Shown: positions 34,835 to 45,524 of the stretch, piece after piece | Layout of the letters: each line of letters begins with the position of its first letter | Numbering within the stretch: position 1 is the stretch's first letter | Origin: Branchiostoma floridae | Taxonomy: Eukaryota > Chordata > Leptocardii > Amphioxiformes > Branchiostomatidae | Assembly (NCBI RefSeq): GCF_000003815.2 | Contig: NC_049984.1 | Coordinates: 1,981,186 to 2,045,185 of the forward strand | Length of the DNA: 64,000 nucleotides | Direction: 5' to 3' | Made by a program: the position numbers and the translations under genes | Notes under the pieces: generated by a model | What the model saw: the letters and a program-made list of their open reading frames with translations, nothing else | Told to the model about the DNA's origin: nothing | Database searches by the model: none

Positions 34835-34894
34835 ATCATTTTGTAATGCTACCGTTTCATTGTTGTGTCTATTCTTGTGTCTGCAGATAAAGCT

Positions 34895-35191
34895 GCGGGT
34901 TCACACGTGTGTGTGTATTCAAGTCCGTTTTAGGTCCGTATGGAAGTCTTCGCCTCATTGGAAAAATAATAGAAATTGGCCAAATCTAGACAAATAACAT
35001 GCCAGATGAGTTAGCTGCTGGTTGAGGAGTATGGATTGCGACCTAGCTACCCCCTCTGGCATGTTATCTGGCTATATTTGTCCAATTTCTACTATTTTTC
35101 CAATGGCCTGTGGAGCCTGGTAGAGGCTAAGACTTCCATACGGACCTCGTACGGACTTGAACATATACGCACGGTACATGTGAACCCGCCC
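34895..35191. mobile_element. Nested foldback element downstream of Lys-B
   Basis: GCGGGTTCACACGTG and CATGTGAACCCGC are outer inverted ends. Inside, GGTCCGTATGGAAGTCTT and AAGACTTCCATACGGACC form a second pair. The same element sits downstream of Lys-C (42217-42512) and Lys-D (46041-46339), so it predates the gene duplications. Confidence 0.75.
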
Positions 35192-35597
35192 TAATGATCT
35201 ACTGATTTAACCTACAATCACTCGTCGGCGAGGCCACATCAGGGTCATGGACTTCTGCCAATTGTAAGAGGAAGATAAGGGGGTATCCATTACACGCCCT
35301 TGTTTACTGACGATTTGAAAAAAAATTCTACATTCCACTTAACATCTACATTCAATCTTAAATGCTTTTTTTGGTTACCATGGTTACCATCTTTAAATAG
35401 AATCGTAGCGTTGATCAAGTTCTGTTGACACACATAGCCTAGAATACGGCTATCAACTTGGCCCAATACGCCCAAGTCTCCAAGATCATTCTGTTTCATT
35501 CATTCATTCCTTTTCGACAAGAACAATCATACATTTAAGAGTGGCGTCAGCGTGAATCAACGAAAACATAAAAAAAACTACTACAGGGAGTGTACAA

Positions 35598-35673
35598 TGA
35601 CGTAATGTTTTTATTGTGTGACCCTGCGCAATGTATTCAAAGAGTAAGTTGAATGGAATCCAGTTTCACTTCC
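35598..35673. promoter_or_regulatory. Lys-C promoter module
   Basis: TGACGTAAT at 35598-35606 and TTTCACTTCC at 35664-35673, followed by GAGAGG|GTAAGG near 35720, a probable non-coding exon 1 donor. The transposon at 35963-39642 now separates it from the Lys-C start codon by about 4.4 kb. Confidence 0.55.
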
Positions 35674-36044
35674 TCATTCTACTTCCTCGTTCCTGTGGTG
35701 TGGAGTTCAGGTCGGAGAGGGTAAGGGTTTATTCTATTAAATATTAACGCAGTGTGTTCAGAATCTGTTTGTTCAGTTTGCAATCATTAATGCCAGTTTG
35801 ATGCTTACCTGATTAGTGCTGACTCGGAATAACTGCAGTGGGATATGATATAGTGAACCGAAAACAGTTTGGCCAACAGAGGTTTGGCCTGGAACATAAC
35901 GTTATATGCATACTGGACCATAAGAAGTCAGGGTCTAGAACATGTGTTACTATATAAAGACACACTGTGCGAAAGGGTGTCATTTCCGGACGTTTCTATG
36001 TTTGTATACATCCGGATCGGGACCGTTTCTGGATATATCCGGAC

Positions 36045-36440
36045 AATATCCGGACGAAATCTGACATGACTCCCCTGCGTTTTCGGAAAATTTCAGGAGT
36101 CCGGAACGGGACCATTTAATTCCTGCCTCATATCCGGATTTCCAGTAATGGAACGTTTTCGGACTCTTTGGAGACAAACCACGTTCCGAATATTTCGTAT
36201 ATATCCGGATAATTTCAGAAGTCCGGAACGGGACCAAATAATTACGTCTCATATCCGGATTTCCAGTAATGGAACGTGTTCGGACTCTTTGGATACAAAT
36301 CACGTTCCGAATATTTCGTATTAATCCGGATAATTTCAGGAGTCAAGAATGGGACCATATAATCATGTCGCATATCCGGATTTCAAGTAATGGAACGTTC
36401 TAGGACTCTTTGGAGACAAAACACGTTCCGAATATTTCAT
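36045..36440. repeat. ~121-bp tandem subterminal repeats of the CACTA-like element
   Basis: About three units share TCCGGATTTCCAGTAATGGA, GGACTCTTTGG and ACGTTCCGAATATTTCGTAT. They are rich in TCCGGA and probably serve as transposase-binding DNA, by analogy with plant CACTA elements. Confidence 0.75.
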
Positions 36441-36992
36441 ATTTTCTGAGCGCGTTCGGGGCTATTACGCCCCGGAAAGGTTGCATAAACGTAAGATATA
36501 CTGAAACATCATAGGAACAATACAACACATTATTTCAGAATATCCAGTAACTTTACGATCATGCTAAATACCTAATATTTAACGTTTCCTGTCCGTTTTA
36601 ACCCCGAAAATGCTAACTCGGTAAGGCTACATTTTGTGAAAGCTTTTCAAAGACTTTCCTGTATAAATCAGATGACACAAGTATCACAACAAATACATTA
36701 TGTGGAGGAACAGATCATGTTAACGTCAAGGGGCAAATCAATATGCATTTGTCTCTTAGTCCTACCAAGGAAGTTTTAGCTCACTACAACCTCATTGGTC
36801 TTCACAAAAAGTGAAGCTCGAATGAAGCCAAAGTTAAACAGTTCACTGTCAGATCCAATAATATCAAGCCCAATAACATCATGACAAAACTGATCAGTTT
36901 AAATGTACAATATCAAATGTACAGTATCCGACACAAGTCTAACGTTATAAACCATACAATCAATATTCGTAGGTTAAAATGTCATTACGAAA

Positions 36993-38670
36993 TCAGTACG
37001 ACAGTCCATTTTCAAGTCCTCTATAAGTCCGTATCGTGTTGACTGTGGAATCATCGTCCGGGGCGCCCTCTTCTGCGTCTTTGTGGTAGTAGACGATCAT
37101 TGGCAACGGAAGATGCTCTGGCAAGACCCCGCAATATCGACGGCACGTCTCGAGGACAGTCCGCTCCATTGCATAGTCCAGGCACCGTCCGTCTTCAGAG
37201 TAGAAACAGTTCTGTCAGGATACAACGGCACCGGGCACAGACTGTCGTAAGTGTTACCAGGACTGGAGGTAGGCTTCGGTCGGCATGGCAGGACAGGCGA
37301 TTGGGAAACAGAGGCTCAGCGGCTGGAATGGAAAAAAAACGGCTAGTAACTGCCCCGAACCCATGAACGGTACATGTAAAATTATTCAAACAACACGGCC
37401 ATAAAAATCACAGCAGGACAAGACGGGGACAAAGGCAGGAATCTGGAGTCGGCTATCATCAAAGGGTGCGGGCCACACAGATGGCACAGATAAGGACCCC
37501 CAGAGAACGAATGGAATTTTATATGCACACAATCACATTGGTCCTAGTGAGGAGATTACAGTTTCTCCTTGGTTCTATTAAAGATTTAGCCAGCCAAAAC
37601 AACAGGACAGGAAAGTTTAGAAGCAGCCGTTACGGCACATACAGCACAAAATAATATGAGAATTTAACTAACTATGGAACGGGCAATTTGTAAACAAGCC
37701 GGGGATGACACGCGGGGGTTCCAGCTGAAAGACAAGTGATCTATCATACAACAATCTTTACAAAGAGATCACACTACTAATTATTAAATACACAAAACAC
37801 TAGGAAGGGATAACAGACATTGCTGACAGACATATACGGAACTAAGAACGGTAACTGCTATGTATATACAATCTATGTACTAGAGAGCTACACTACTCAC
37901 TTCTTGGTCCGGTAGCGGCTAGCGGCAGCGGCAACTGAGATTCAAATCTAGTTTCAAACCTAACTGCTGTCACCAGCTGGTCTACTATTGGTCTAGTCAA
38001 GTCATGTGACTTCCTAATATAGTCTTGTTACCTAAGGACTCCTCCAGATGGTTCCAAGCAAGTTAGTGTCATCCATCATGCCTGTTTCACGGAAACACAT
38101 GGCATTGTGCATTATTTTTGTGAATAAATGCATCATGTACTTACCAGTTTCAAAGTTGTACACAGCAGCAAACGCTGTGGCGCGGTGTAGGCTGTTATCT
38201 GCAACGACTGCCCCAGTAGGCGCACCGTTGACATGCCAACGTACTGGTCTGCTCGGCACTTTGCACAGCTTGCATAACCGCTTTACGAGTAAAGTTGCCT
38301 CGTGATATTGTCCGGATATGGGCCATTCCCACACAGCAACGCCGGTATTCAATATCATGAGTGACTTTTTGTCATGATATTGTCCGGATATGGACCTATC
38401 CCAAACTGCACCGCTGGGGTGGAGTGTTTTGACTGAACTATGTTCAAGATATTGTCCGGATATGGACCTATCCCAAACTGCACCGCTGGGGTGGAGTGTT
38501 TTGACTGAACTTTGTTCAAGATATTGTCCGGATATGGACCTATCCCAAACTGCACCGCTGGGGTGGAGTGTTTTGACTGAACTTTGTTCAAGATATTGTC
38601 CGGATATGCAAAGAAACAATAATACTTGACTCATAATTGTTACCATCGCAAAGATTGCTTTCTGTGTCAT
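36993..38670 (-). CDS. Predicted secreted repeat/cysteine-rich protein inside the CACTA-like element
   Basis: I do not recognise the family. A three-exon model fits well: 38145-38670, 37258-37322 and 36993-37211, joining in phase to 269 residues. Splice sites are strong (donor ACTG|GTAAGT; acceptors TCCATTCCAG and TATCCTGACAG; donor CTG|GTAACA). The start MTQKAIF leads a hydrophobic stretch (about residues 5-21) resembling a signal peptide. Then come three near-identical 24-residue repeats and one divergent repeat, each opening with ISGQY and containing LHPSGAVWDRS. After residue 130 a unique part follows, with KRLCKLCK, SCHADRS, NCFYSEDGRC and LETCRRYCG, and an acidic tail ending GLENGLSY. 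The codons for ISGQY (ATATCCGGACAATAT) are the element's own repeated motif. No transposase signature is present. It may be a captured host gene or a chance frame; the phase agreement argues for a real gene, now or formerly. Confidence 0.5.
38300..38608. repeat. 72-bp tandem repeat inside the CACTA-like element
   Basis: Three near-identical 72-bp units (each with GCACCGCTGGGGTGGAGTG) and a divergent fourth, all joined by ATATTGTCCGGATAT. They encode the 24-residue repeats of the minus-strand model. A single base change distinguishes the unit near 38430-38450. Confidence 0.9.
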
Positions 38671-40104
38671 TTGATTGTAAATGTCGATGTCAGTATATTT
38701 GCACATGTATATGGAAGCTTAAGCTTTAATTACCAGAAAATTGAAGAGTAAACATACATTGACATCGGGCATACTCGTTGTAGAATAAAAACACATATAC
38801 AGAAGCAAAAACGTTAATGACGTGTATTTGACAAGATAGGAAACCTTTTTAAGGATACCCAACAAAACAATCTCAGATTCATGTATGACAAGAAAAGTAA
38901 TTTGTTAACCATTAAGTTGTCCGAAAACTGATCTCTGGAATGTTTCTGTTTTGGACATCTGTCGTAAATGGAACGGAATATGAATTCGGAAGGAGCGAAA
39001 ATTTCGGCAAAAAAATGCAGTCTTATTTGTTCAGATGCGCAATAAAACAATCACCGATTCACAATTCACGTATAGAATACCTTTATCGGTAACGGTCAGA
39101 ATATGCTAACTTCGAATCTGTCCTAAAACTAATCCATGGAATATCTGTCGCGGACATGTCTCGTAAATGGAAAGAAAAGAAAATAGTATGAATTCGAAAA
39201 CATGAAACGTCCCTGACACGTATTCGGAAGAACGGGAAATTCTATCCGTCCGGGCATGTGCTGAAACATTTCATGACTCATGATATTCTGAGACATAATG
39301 AATTGAAAATGTCATCTGACAATGGCCCAGAAATAATGCACATCATGCTTCGTGCAAACTCCTAATTTGTCCGGATATTCCTTATCGAAATATATGGACC
39401 TTGGATATGTAAAGAATGTAGAACATATCACGTATTCGGAGGCAAGAAACGTCAATGGCGCGTATCTTGAAAAGCAGGAAAGTCTTATTTGTCCGGATAC
39501 ATAACAAGACAATTCCTGACTCATGATATTTCCAGATATGGGAAATATTGAACATCGTGCCCGGACACAGTCCGAATATTTAGCATGTCCAAAAATATGT
39601 CAACTCCGAATTTGTCCGGAAATCACACCCTTTCGCACAGTGACATATTTTTGTTTGTTTCATGGACGAATTGGACCTTGGTTGTAATTAGTATGTATTT
39701 CTCCTATACGTGTAAACGGTGGATTTTTATGTAAGGACAGTAGAGATCATTTCAAACCCACCACTCGTCTTAGCATAAATCCGTTTTATCAGCTGCCTGG
39801 CAGTTCTCATTGAATTTCGTTAGACATCTTAGTCTTCACTATGTAACTGTAGACAATCATTGCAGTCTATGCAGGGTTCATAACGCAACTTGTAGGATTA
39901 ATTATGGCGATGCTTTGAGATGAGATAGCGTACAGATGGCAGTGTTTCGCTGACACTTGAACCATAGGTTGCCGGTAGGTGTCGCTTTTCGGGAAGTGGT
40001 TACATTGCATTTCGTGACAGCCACTCTGAAGTTCCTGGGCCCTTTTGATTTATTTCATCAGCAATATTTTCATCTTTGCTCCGCGAACAAGGAAGCGACC
40101 AACC

Positions 40105-41249
40105 ATGTCGAAAGCTTCCGTCATCCTGGCGTCCCTGATTGGCTGCCTGTCCGCGGTGCATGCCGGGTACGTGCCGGATGCCTGTATGAACTGTATCTGT
40201 TACGTGCAGTCCGGTTGCCACATGCCGGACCCGATCTGTCACATGGACGGCGGCTCGCTTTCATGTGGGCCCTTTCAGATACAACAGAGGTATTGGGAAG
40301 ACGCACGTCGCAAGGGAGGTCCACTCATGAACGGTACGATTTCATATCATATCATATCATATCATATCATATCATATCGTATCATATCACATTTTGTAAA
40401 ATCAACTTTATTCAAAAGTACCAGGAGTGCAATGTTGACTGGAAAAAATATAGATTGAGATATCATATCATATTATACCGTATGATGTTATATTATGTCA
40501 TACTTGGTTCGATACGGGTGTCTCGGGTCTGATCACATGACGTCATCAATGGGTCAAAGGTGCTCCAAAGTCTGTATCGGCTCCTGTCCTGAGGTGCCTC
40601 TTTGACTCCTTCTAATTCTGCAGTATTTACGTCGTCCGTCTTGAGGAAAAGTCTACTATCATATCAGAAAGACAATGCACATTAATGACTTAATGTTCTC
40701 TAAACTTTCAGACTGGAAGACTTGCGCCGCGTCCTGGACGTGCAGCCGCGATGCCGTGAACGGGTACATGGAGCGGTACGCCGTCCCGTCACGGCTGGGA
40801 CACGGCCCCACGTGCGAGGTGATGATAACTGTCTGTTCTAGATCTATTATACATACAAATAAATGTCAAATAAATAAAAATTTGGGTGTCTTTATGGCAC
40901 AACGGCTAGAGCGTTGGAATCAGAAACAGTAGGTTTCGAGTTCGACAAAGACTTTCTGCCGATACCTATGACCCCCTCCTGCAAAAAAGGTGTGTTCCTG
41001 ACATCACTGCTGGAGATAGAAGGACCATTCTGTGAACAAGAATTTAGAATGGTTAGTCCCTATAGTTAAATTCAGTGTTGGAAGTAAAGTGTTAGCATTT
41101 TTTATAACGTTATACATATTGGTGCCCCCCTATGTCAGGACTTCTCCCGCATCCACAACGGCGGGCCCAACGGCTTAAAGAACCCGGCAACCATCGCCTA
41201 CTGGGGACGGGTCAAGAAGTGTCTGGGAGGTGGTCCCGAACTGAACTAG
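40105..41249 (+). CDS. Lys-C: i-type lysozyme with Gln for catalytic Glu and a truncated tail
   Basis: Exons 40105-40333, 40712-40818 and 41139-41249 encode 148 residues: a 20-residue signal peptide, then GYVPDACMNCICYVQSGC, CHMDGGSLSCG, WTCSRDAVNGYMERYAV, CE|DFSRIHNGGP and IAYWGRVKKCLGGGPELN. The expected catalytic Glu is Gln35 (codon CAG), an isosteric change that would be expected to abolish or greatly reduce muramidase activity; the Asp is kept. A GAG-to-TAG change relative to Lys-D at 41247-41249 ends the protein at the splice donor. The downstream tail exon (41637-41687) is still present but untranslated. The intron at the CE|DF junction is shared only with Lys-D and contains a SINE-like sequence. 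The 5' intron of the transcript contains the CACTA-like transposon. Very similar to Lys-D. Confidence 0.9.
40819..41138 (+). repeat. SINE-like sequence forming Lys-C intron 2
   Basis: Within the 320-bp intron, TGGCACAACGGCTAGAGCG resembles a tRNA A-box and GGTTTCGAGTTCGAC a B-box, followed by a ~200-bp body. The same sequence fills the Lys-D intron (44456-44936). Neither Lys-A, Lys-B nor Lys-E has an intron here. Confidence 0.65.
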
Positions 41250-41331
41250 GTCGGTTGTTTAACTCAATATATAGCTTTACATGCAGTTCCTACTCAATGG
41301 AGGCATGTTCAATAGAGAAACGAGATATGAT

Positions 41332-41608
41332 GTACCCTGGGAGCCATCCGGGGTCGGGCAGCTTGGACAGTTTATCGGTAGCCCAAGACAGTCATGCCCG
41401 CCGAGCTCCTATTAGCGCCCCGGGGAGTTTAAGCCCGATTAGGTCCACCTGCCCTTTACCCTAGGTAAGGAAAGGGTAGCGATAACTCCTCCGGGCTGAA
41501 ACTCCCCGGATCGCTAATGTGAGGTTGGCGGGCTGGCTGCCTTGGCTCCCCGAACAAAACTCGCGAACAAATCTCGCTAGCTACCCGTCCTGTCTGGCTC
41601 CCAGGGTA
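41332..41608. mobile_element. MITE in the 3' intron of Lys-C, 8-bp target duplication
   Basis: TACCCTGGGAGCCA and TGGCTCCCAGGGTA are inverted ends; GATATGAT flanks both sides. The same element at the same place in Lys-D (45131-45407) shows it arrived before the C/D duplication. Confidence 0.85.
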
Positions 41609-41636
41609 GATATGATCTGTTCTTTGTTTCGTACAG

Positions 41637-41687
41637 ATTGGCCTGGAGCAGAACGCGCAGACCAAGAATCACACCAAGTTGGGCTGA
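41637..41687 (+). pseudogene. Relic last exon of Lys-C (untranslated)
   Basis: After an intact acceptor (TTCGTACAG) the exon reads IGLEQNAQTKNHTKLG and a stop, identical to the active tail exon of Lys-D. It lies downstream of the new stop at 41249, so it is probably spliced but not translated. Confidence 0.85.
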
Positions 41688-42216
41688 TAACTAACTCGTG
41701 CCAAACCTAAAAGCTAGTCGCTACACTGACTACGCTGACTAATAGCACAGGACATTTTGCCAGAGGAGCTTTGCTACCAAAGGCCGGGTTTGGATTCCTG
41801 GAGGAGGGAAAATGTTAACCATGGCATGGACTGACTGTCCTGGCCAACTACTTACCGAATTCTACGACAGGTACCCCAGTATAAAGGCCTGGTGGAGACT
41901 AGCTCAAAGTAATGGCATCCAGCAAAGAACAAAAGCCATATACGCATTGTAACACAATTACCTTAAGGTTTCCGCTCGGCTGGCATATATCTTCACCGAC
42001 GAAGACCAAAACCACACTTAGTCACTTACTCTGTTTGCATCCGGATCACGAATATCTTAATATCTTGCATCTCCAGCTCTGTAGCCTTGCGAACAAATCT
42101 TCAAACTCGAATGCATTGAACATGTTTGCATGTTAGCAACTTTGTGCATTAAATCATTTTGTGATACTACAACTTTCTTCATTTTTGAGTCGATTCTTAT
42201 GTCTGCAGATAGAAAG

Positions 42217-42512
42217 CCGGGTTCACACACTGTAACTTGTTTTTTTCAAGTCTATTGAGGTCGGTATGTAAGTCTTAGCCTCTACCAGACTTCACAGGTC
42301 GCTGGAAAAATATTATAAAAATTGGACAAATCTAGACAACTAACTTACGAGATGGGTTAGCTGGTTGAGGAGTATGGTTTGCGACCTAGCTAACTTATTC
42401 CCTGGCATGTTATCTGTCTAGATTTGTCCAATTTCTACTATTTTCCAATGAATTCCATACGGACCTCATACGGACTAAGTCACTTGAACACATACGTACA
42501 TGTGAACCCATC
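42217..42512. mobile_element. Nested foldback element downstream of Lys-C
   Basis: CCGGGTTCACACACTGTAAC and ACATGTGAACCC outer ends, with internal CCATACGGACC arms. Homologous to 34895-35191 and 46041-46339. Confidence 0.7.
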
Positions 42513-42941
42513 CTAATGATCTAATTATTTAACCTACAAGCACTCGTCCGCGAGGTCATATCAGGGTCATGGACGTCTGCCAAGTGTAAGAGGAAGTTAA
42601 GGGGGATCCATTTCACACCCTTGTTTATTGGCTGACGAGTTGAAAGCAAGGTTTATCTTCATTTCACTAAATATTTACATTCAATCTTAAATGCCTTTCT
42701 CGAAGTTGTTGACTAAGATAACGTTGCTATGGTTACCATCTTTGAATAAAATTGTAGCGTTGATCAAGTACTGATGCCATACATAACATAAAATACAGTT
42801 GATGGCACAATACGCTAAAGCATGTCAATTGCCTTCAAAGCTCCAGCGTTATTCTATTTCATTCATTTTCGGCAATGTCAGTCATATATTTTTAAGTGAC
42901 TGAATCAACGAAAACAGACTACAACTACATGGTTTCTGCAG

Positions 42942-43015
42942 TGACGTAATGCTTTTTTCCCGTGTGACCTCAATGTATTCAAAGAGGAAGTTGGATGGAA
43001 TCCAGTTTCACTTCC
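42942..43015. promoter_or_regulatory. Lys-D promoter module
   Basis: TGACGTAAT at 42942-42950 and TTTCACTTCC at 43006-43015. AGAGAGG|GTAAGG near 43057 is the probable donor of a non-coding exon 1, about 0.7 kb before the Lys-D start. Confidence 0.6.
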
Positions 43016-43752
43016 TCATTTTACTTCCTCATTCCTGTGGTGTTCAGATCAGAGAGGGTAAGGTTTTCTTCTTTTAAATATTAACGCAGAGTGTTCAGAA
43101 TCTGTTTGTTCAGTTTGCAATCATTAATGCCAGTTTGATGCTTACCTGATTAGTGATGACTCGGAATAACTGCAGTGGGAATGTGATAGAGAACCGAAAA
43201 CAGTTCGGCCAACAGAGCCCGGAACAGTTATATGCACACTGGACCATAATAAGTCGGAGTCTAGATCGTGTGTTAGTATATAGAGACATGTTTGTAATTA
43301 CATCGTTTCATGGACGAATTGAGCCTTGGTTGTAATAAGTATGTATTTCTCCTCTACGTGTAAACGGTGGATTTTTATGTAAGGACAGTAGAGATCATTT
43401 CAAAACCACCACTGGTCTTAGCATAAATCCGTGTTATCACCTGCCTGGCAGTTCTCATTGAATTTCGTTAGGCATCTTAGTCTTCACTATGTAACTGCAG
43501 ACAATCATTGCAGTCTATGCAGGGTTCATAACGCAACTTGTAGGATTAATTATGGCGATGCTTTGAGATGAGATAGCGTACAGATGGCAGTGTTTCGCTG
43601 ACACTTGAACCATAGGTTGCCGGTAGGTGTCGCTTTTCGGGAAGTGGTTACATTGCATTTCGTGACAGCCACTCTGAAGTTCCTGGGCCCTTTTGATTCA
43701 TTTCATCAAGAATATTTTCATCTTTGCTCCACGAACAAGGAAGCGACCAACC

Positions 43753-45524
43753 ATGTCGAAAGCTCCCGTCATCCTGTTGGCGTCCGTGATTGGCTGCCTG
43801 TCCGCGGTGCATGCCGGGTACGTGCCGGATGCCTGTATGAACTGTATCTGCTACGTGCAGTCCGGTTGCCACATGCCGGACCCGATCTGTCACATGGACG
43901 GCGGCTCGCTTTCATGTGGGCCCTTTCAGATACAACAGAGGTATTGGGAAGACGCACGTCGCAAGGGAGGTCCACTCATGAACGGTACGATTTCATATCA
44001 TATCATATCGTATCATATCACATTTTGTAAAATCAACTTTATTCAAAAGTACCAGGAGTGCAATGTTGACTGGAAAAAATATAGATTGAGATATCATATC
44101 ATATTATACCGTATGGTGTTATATTATGTCATACTCGGTTCGATACGGGTGTCTCGGGTCTGATCACATGACGTCATCAATGGGTCAAAGGTGCTCTAAA
44201 GTCTGTATCGGCTCCCGTCCTGAGGCGCCTCTTAGACTCCTCCCATAGAATAATTCTGCAGTATTTACGCTGTCCGTCTTAAGGAAAAGTCTACTATTTA
44301 TCAGAAAGAAAATGCACATTAATGACTTAATGTTCTCTAAACTTTCAGACTGGCAGATTTGTTCAGCGTCTTGGACGTGCAGCCGCGATGCCGTGAACGG
44401 GTACATGGAGCGGTACGCCGTCCAGTCACGGCTGGGACACGGCCCGACCTGCGAGGTGATGATAATGTCTGTTCTAGATCTGTTATACATACAAATAAAT
44501 GTCAAATAAATACAAATTGGAGTGTTTGTATGGCACAAAGGCTAGAGTGTTGGAATCAGAATCAGTAGGTTTCGAGTAGCAGAGGTAGACCACGCAAAAC
44601 ATATGTACATCAAATTTGTGATGATTCTGGCTGCTCGGCTGAAGAACTGCCCAAGGCTATGGATGACAGGGAAGGATGGAGGAAGAGAGTCATGGCCATC
44701 CGTGCAACTAGCACGCCCGCATGATAATGAGGTTTCGAGTTCGACATGGACTTTCTGATACCCATGACCCCCTCCTGCAAAAAAGGGGTGTTCCTGACAT
44801 CACTGCTGGAGATAGAAGGACCATTCTGTGAGGCAAGAATGTAGAATGGTTAGTCCCTATAGCTTAATTCAGTGTTGAAAGTAAATTGTTAGCATTTTTA
44901 TAAATGTTATAAGGTTATACATATTGGTATTGTCAGGACTTCTCCCGCATCCACAACGGCGGGCCCAACGGCTTCAAGAACCCGGCAACTCTCGCCTACT
45001 GGGGACGGGTCAAGAAGTGTCTGGGAGGTGGTCCCGAACTGAACGAGGTCGGTTGTTTAGCAAAATATATGGCTTTACATGCAGTTCCTATTTTATGAAG
45101 ACATGTTCAATAGAGAAACGAGATATGATGTACCCTGGGAGCCATCTGGGGCGGGCAGCTTGGACAGTTTTTTCGGTAGCCCAAGACAGTCATGCTCGCC
45201 GAGCTCCTATTAGCGCCCCGGGGAGTTTAAGCCCGATTAGGTCCACCCGCCCTTTACCCTAGATAAGGAAAGGGTAGCGATAACTCCTCCGGGCTGAAAC
45301 TCCCCGGAGCGCTAATGTGAGGTCGGCGGGCTGGCTGCCTTGGCTCCCCGAACAAAACTCGCGAACAAATCTCGCTAGCTACCCGTCCTGTCTGGCTCCC
45401 AGGGTAGATATGATCTGTTCTTTATTTTTCTCTTTGAATCCTGACAAAAAATCTCTTATGTTGTTTCGTACAGATTGGCCTGGAGCAGAACGCGCAGACC
45501 AAGAATCACACCAAGTTGGGCTGA
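43753..45524 (+). CDS. Lys-D: i-type lysozyme with Gln for catalytic Glu, full-length tail
   Basis: Exons 43753-43984, 44349-44455, 44937-45047 and 45474-45524 join in phase to 166 residues. A 21-residue signal peptide is followed by CMNCICYVQSGC (Gln36 where Glu is expected), CHMDGGSLSCG, WTCSRDAVNGYMERYAV, CE|DFSRIHNGGP, LAYWGRVKKCLGGGPELNE and the tail IGLEQNAQTKNHTKLG. It is the least damaged copy in structure, yet shares the Glu-to-Gln change with Lys-C, so the change predates their duplication. Intron 2 holds the same SINE-like sequence as Lys-C plus a later LINE-tail insertion (44577-44729). Intron 3 contains the shared MITE. It may act as a sugar-binding or decoy protein, or on other substrates; this is inference. 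Confidence 0.92.
44577..44729 (+). mobile_element. LINE 3'-tail insertion in Lys-D intron 2
   Basis: RGRPRKTYVHQ and AMDDREGWRKRVMAI are the C-terminal tail of a LINE ORF2 protein. AGGTTTCGAG occurs on both sides (44567-44576, 44730-44739) and only once in Lys-C, so this is a clean insertion with a 10-bp target duplication. The element ends GATAATG. Confidence 0.85.
45131..45407. mobile_element. MITE in the 3' intron of Lys-D
   Basis: Same element, orientation and position as 41332-41608, with the TACCCTGGGAGCCA ends. Confidence 0.85.

Larger units (their letters stand above)
35963..39642. mobile_element. CACTA/EnSpm-like DNA transposon, 3,680 bp, non-autonomous
   Basis: Terminal inverted repeats of 29 bp (starting CACTGTGCGAAAGGGTGT; one mismatch) bound the element. 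ACA on both sides is a 3-bp target duplication. Comparison with the matching intron of Lys-D and Lys-E, which lack it, confirms the ends. Both ends are packed with TCCGGAT/TCCGGAC motifs, including about three ~121-bp units at 36045-36440, like the subterminal repeats of CACTA elements. The CACTG start, 3-bp duplication and subterminal repeats fit the CACTA/EnSpm superfamily. No transposase frame is visible, so it would need one in trans. A minus-strand gene model lies at 36993-38670. Confidence 0.82.

Noticed and set aside
37466-37654. Plus-strand frame in the CACTA-like element as a transposase
   Set aside because: It is 62 residues long with no DDE or zinc-finger features; no transposase is visible in the element.
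43605-44030. 141-residue frame overlapping Lys-D exon 1 (and its twins at 39957 and 47477)
   Set aside because: These are +1 frame shadows of the conserved lysozyme exon; the true frame has the signal peptide and cysteine pattern.
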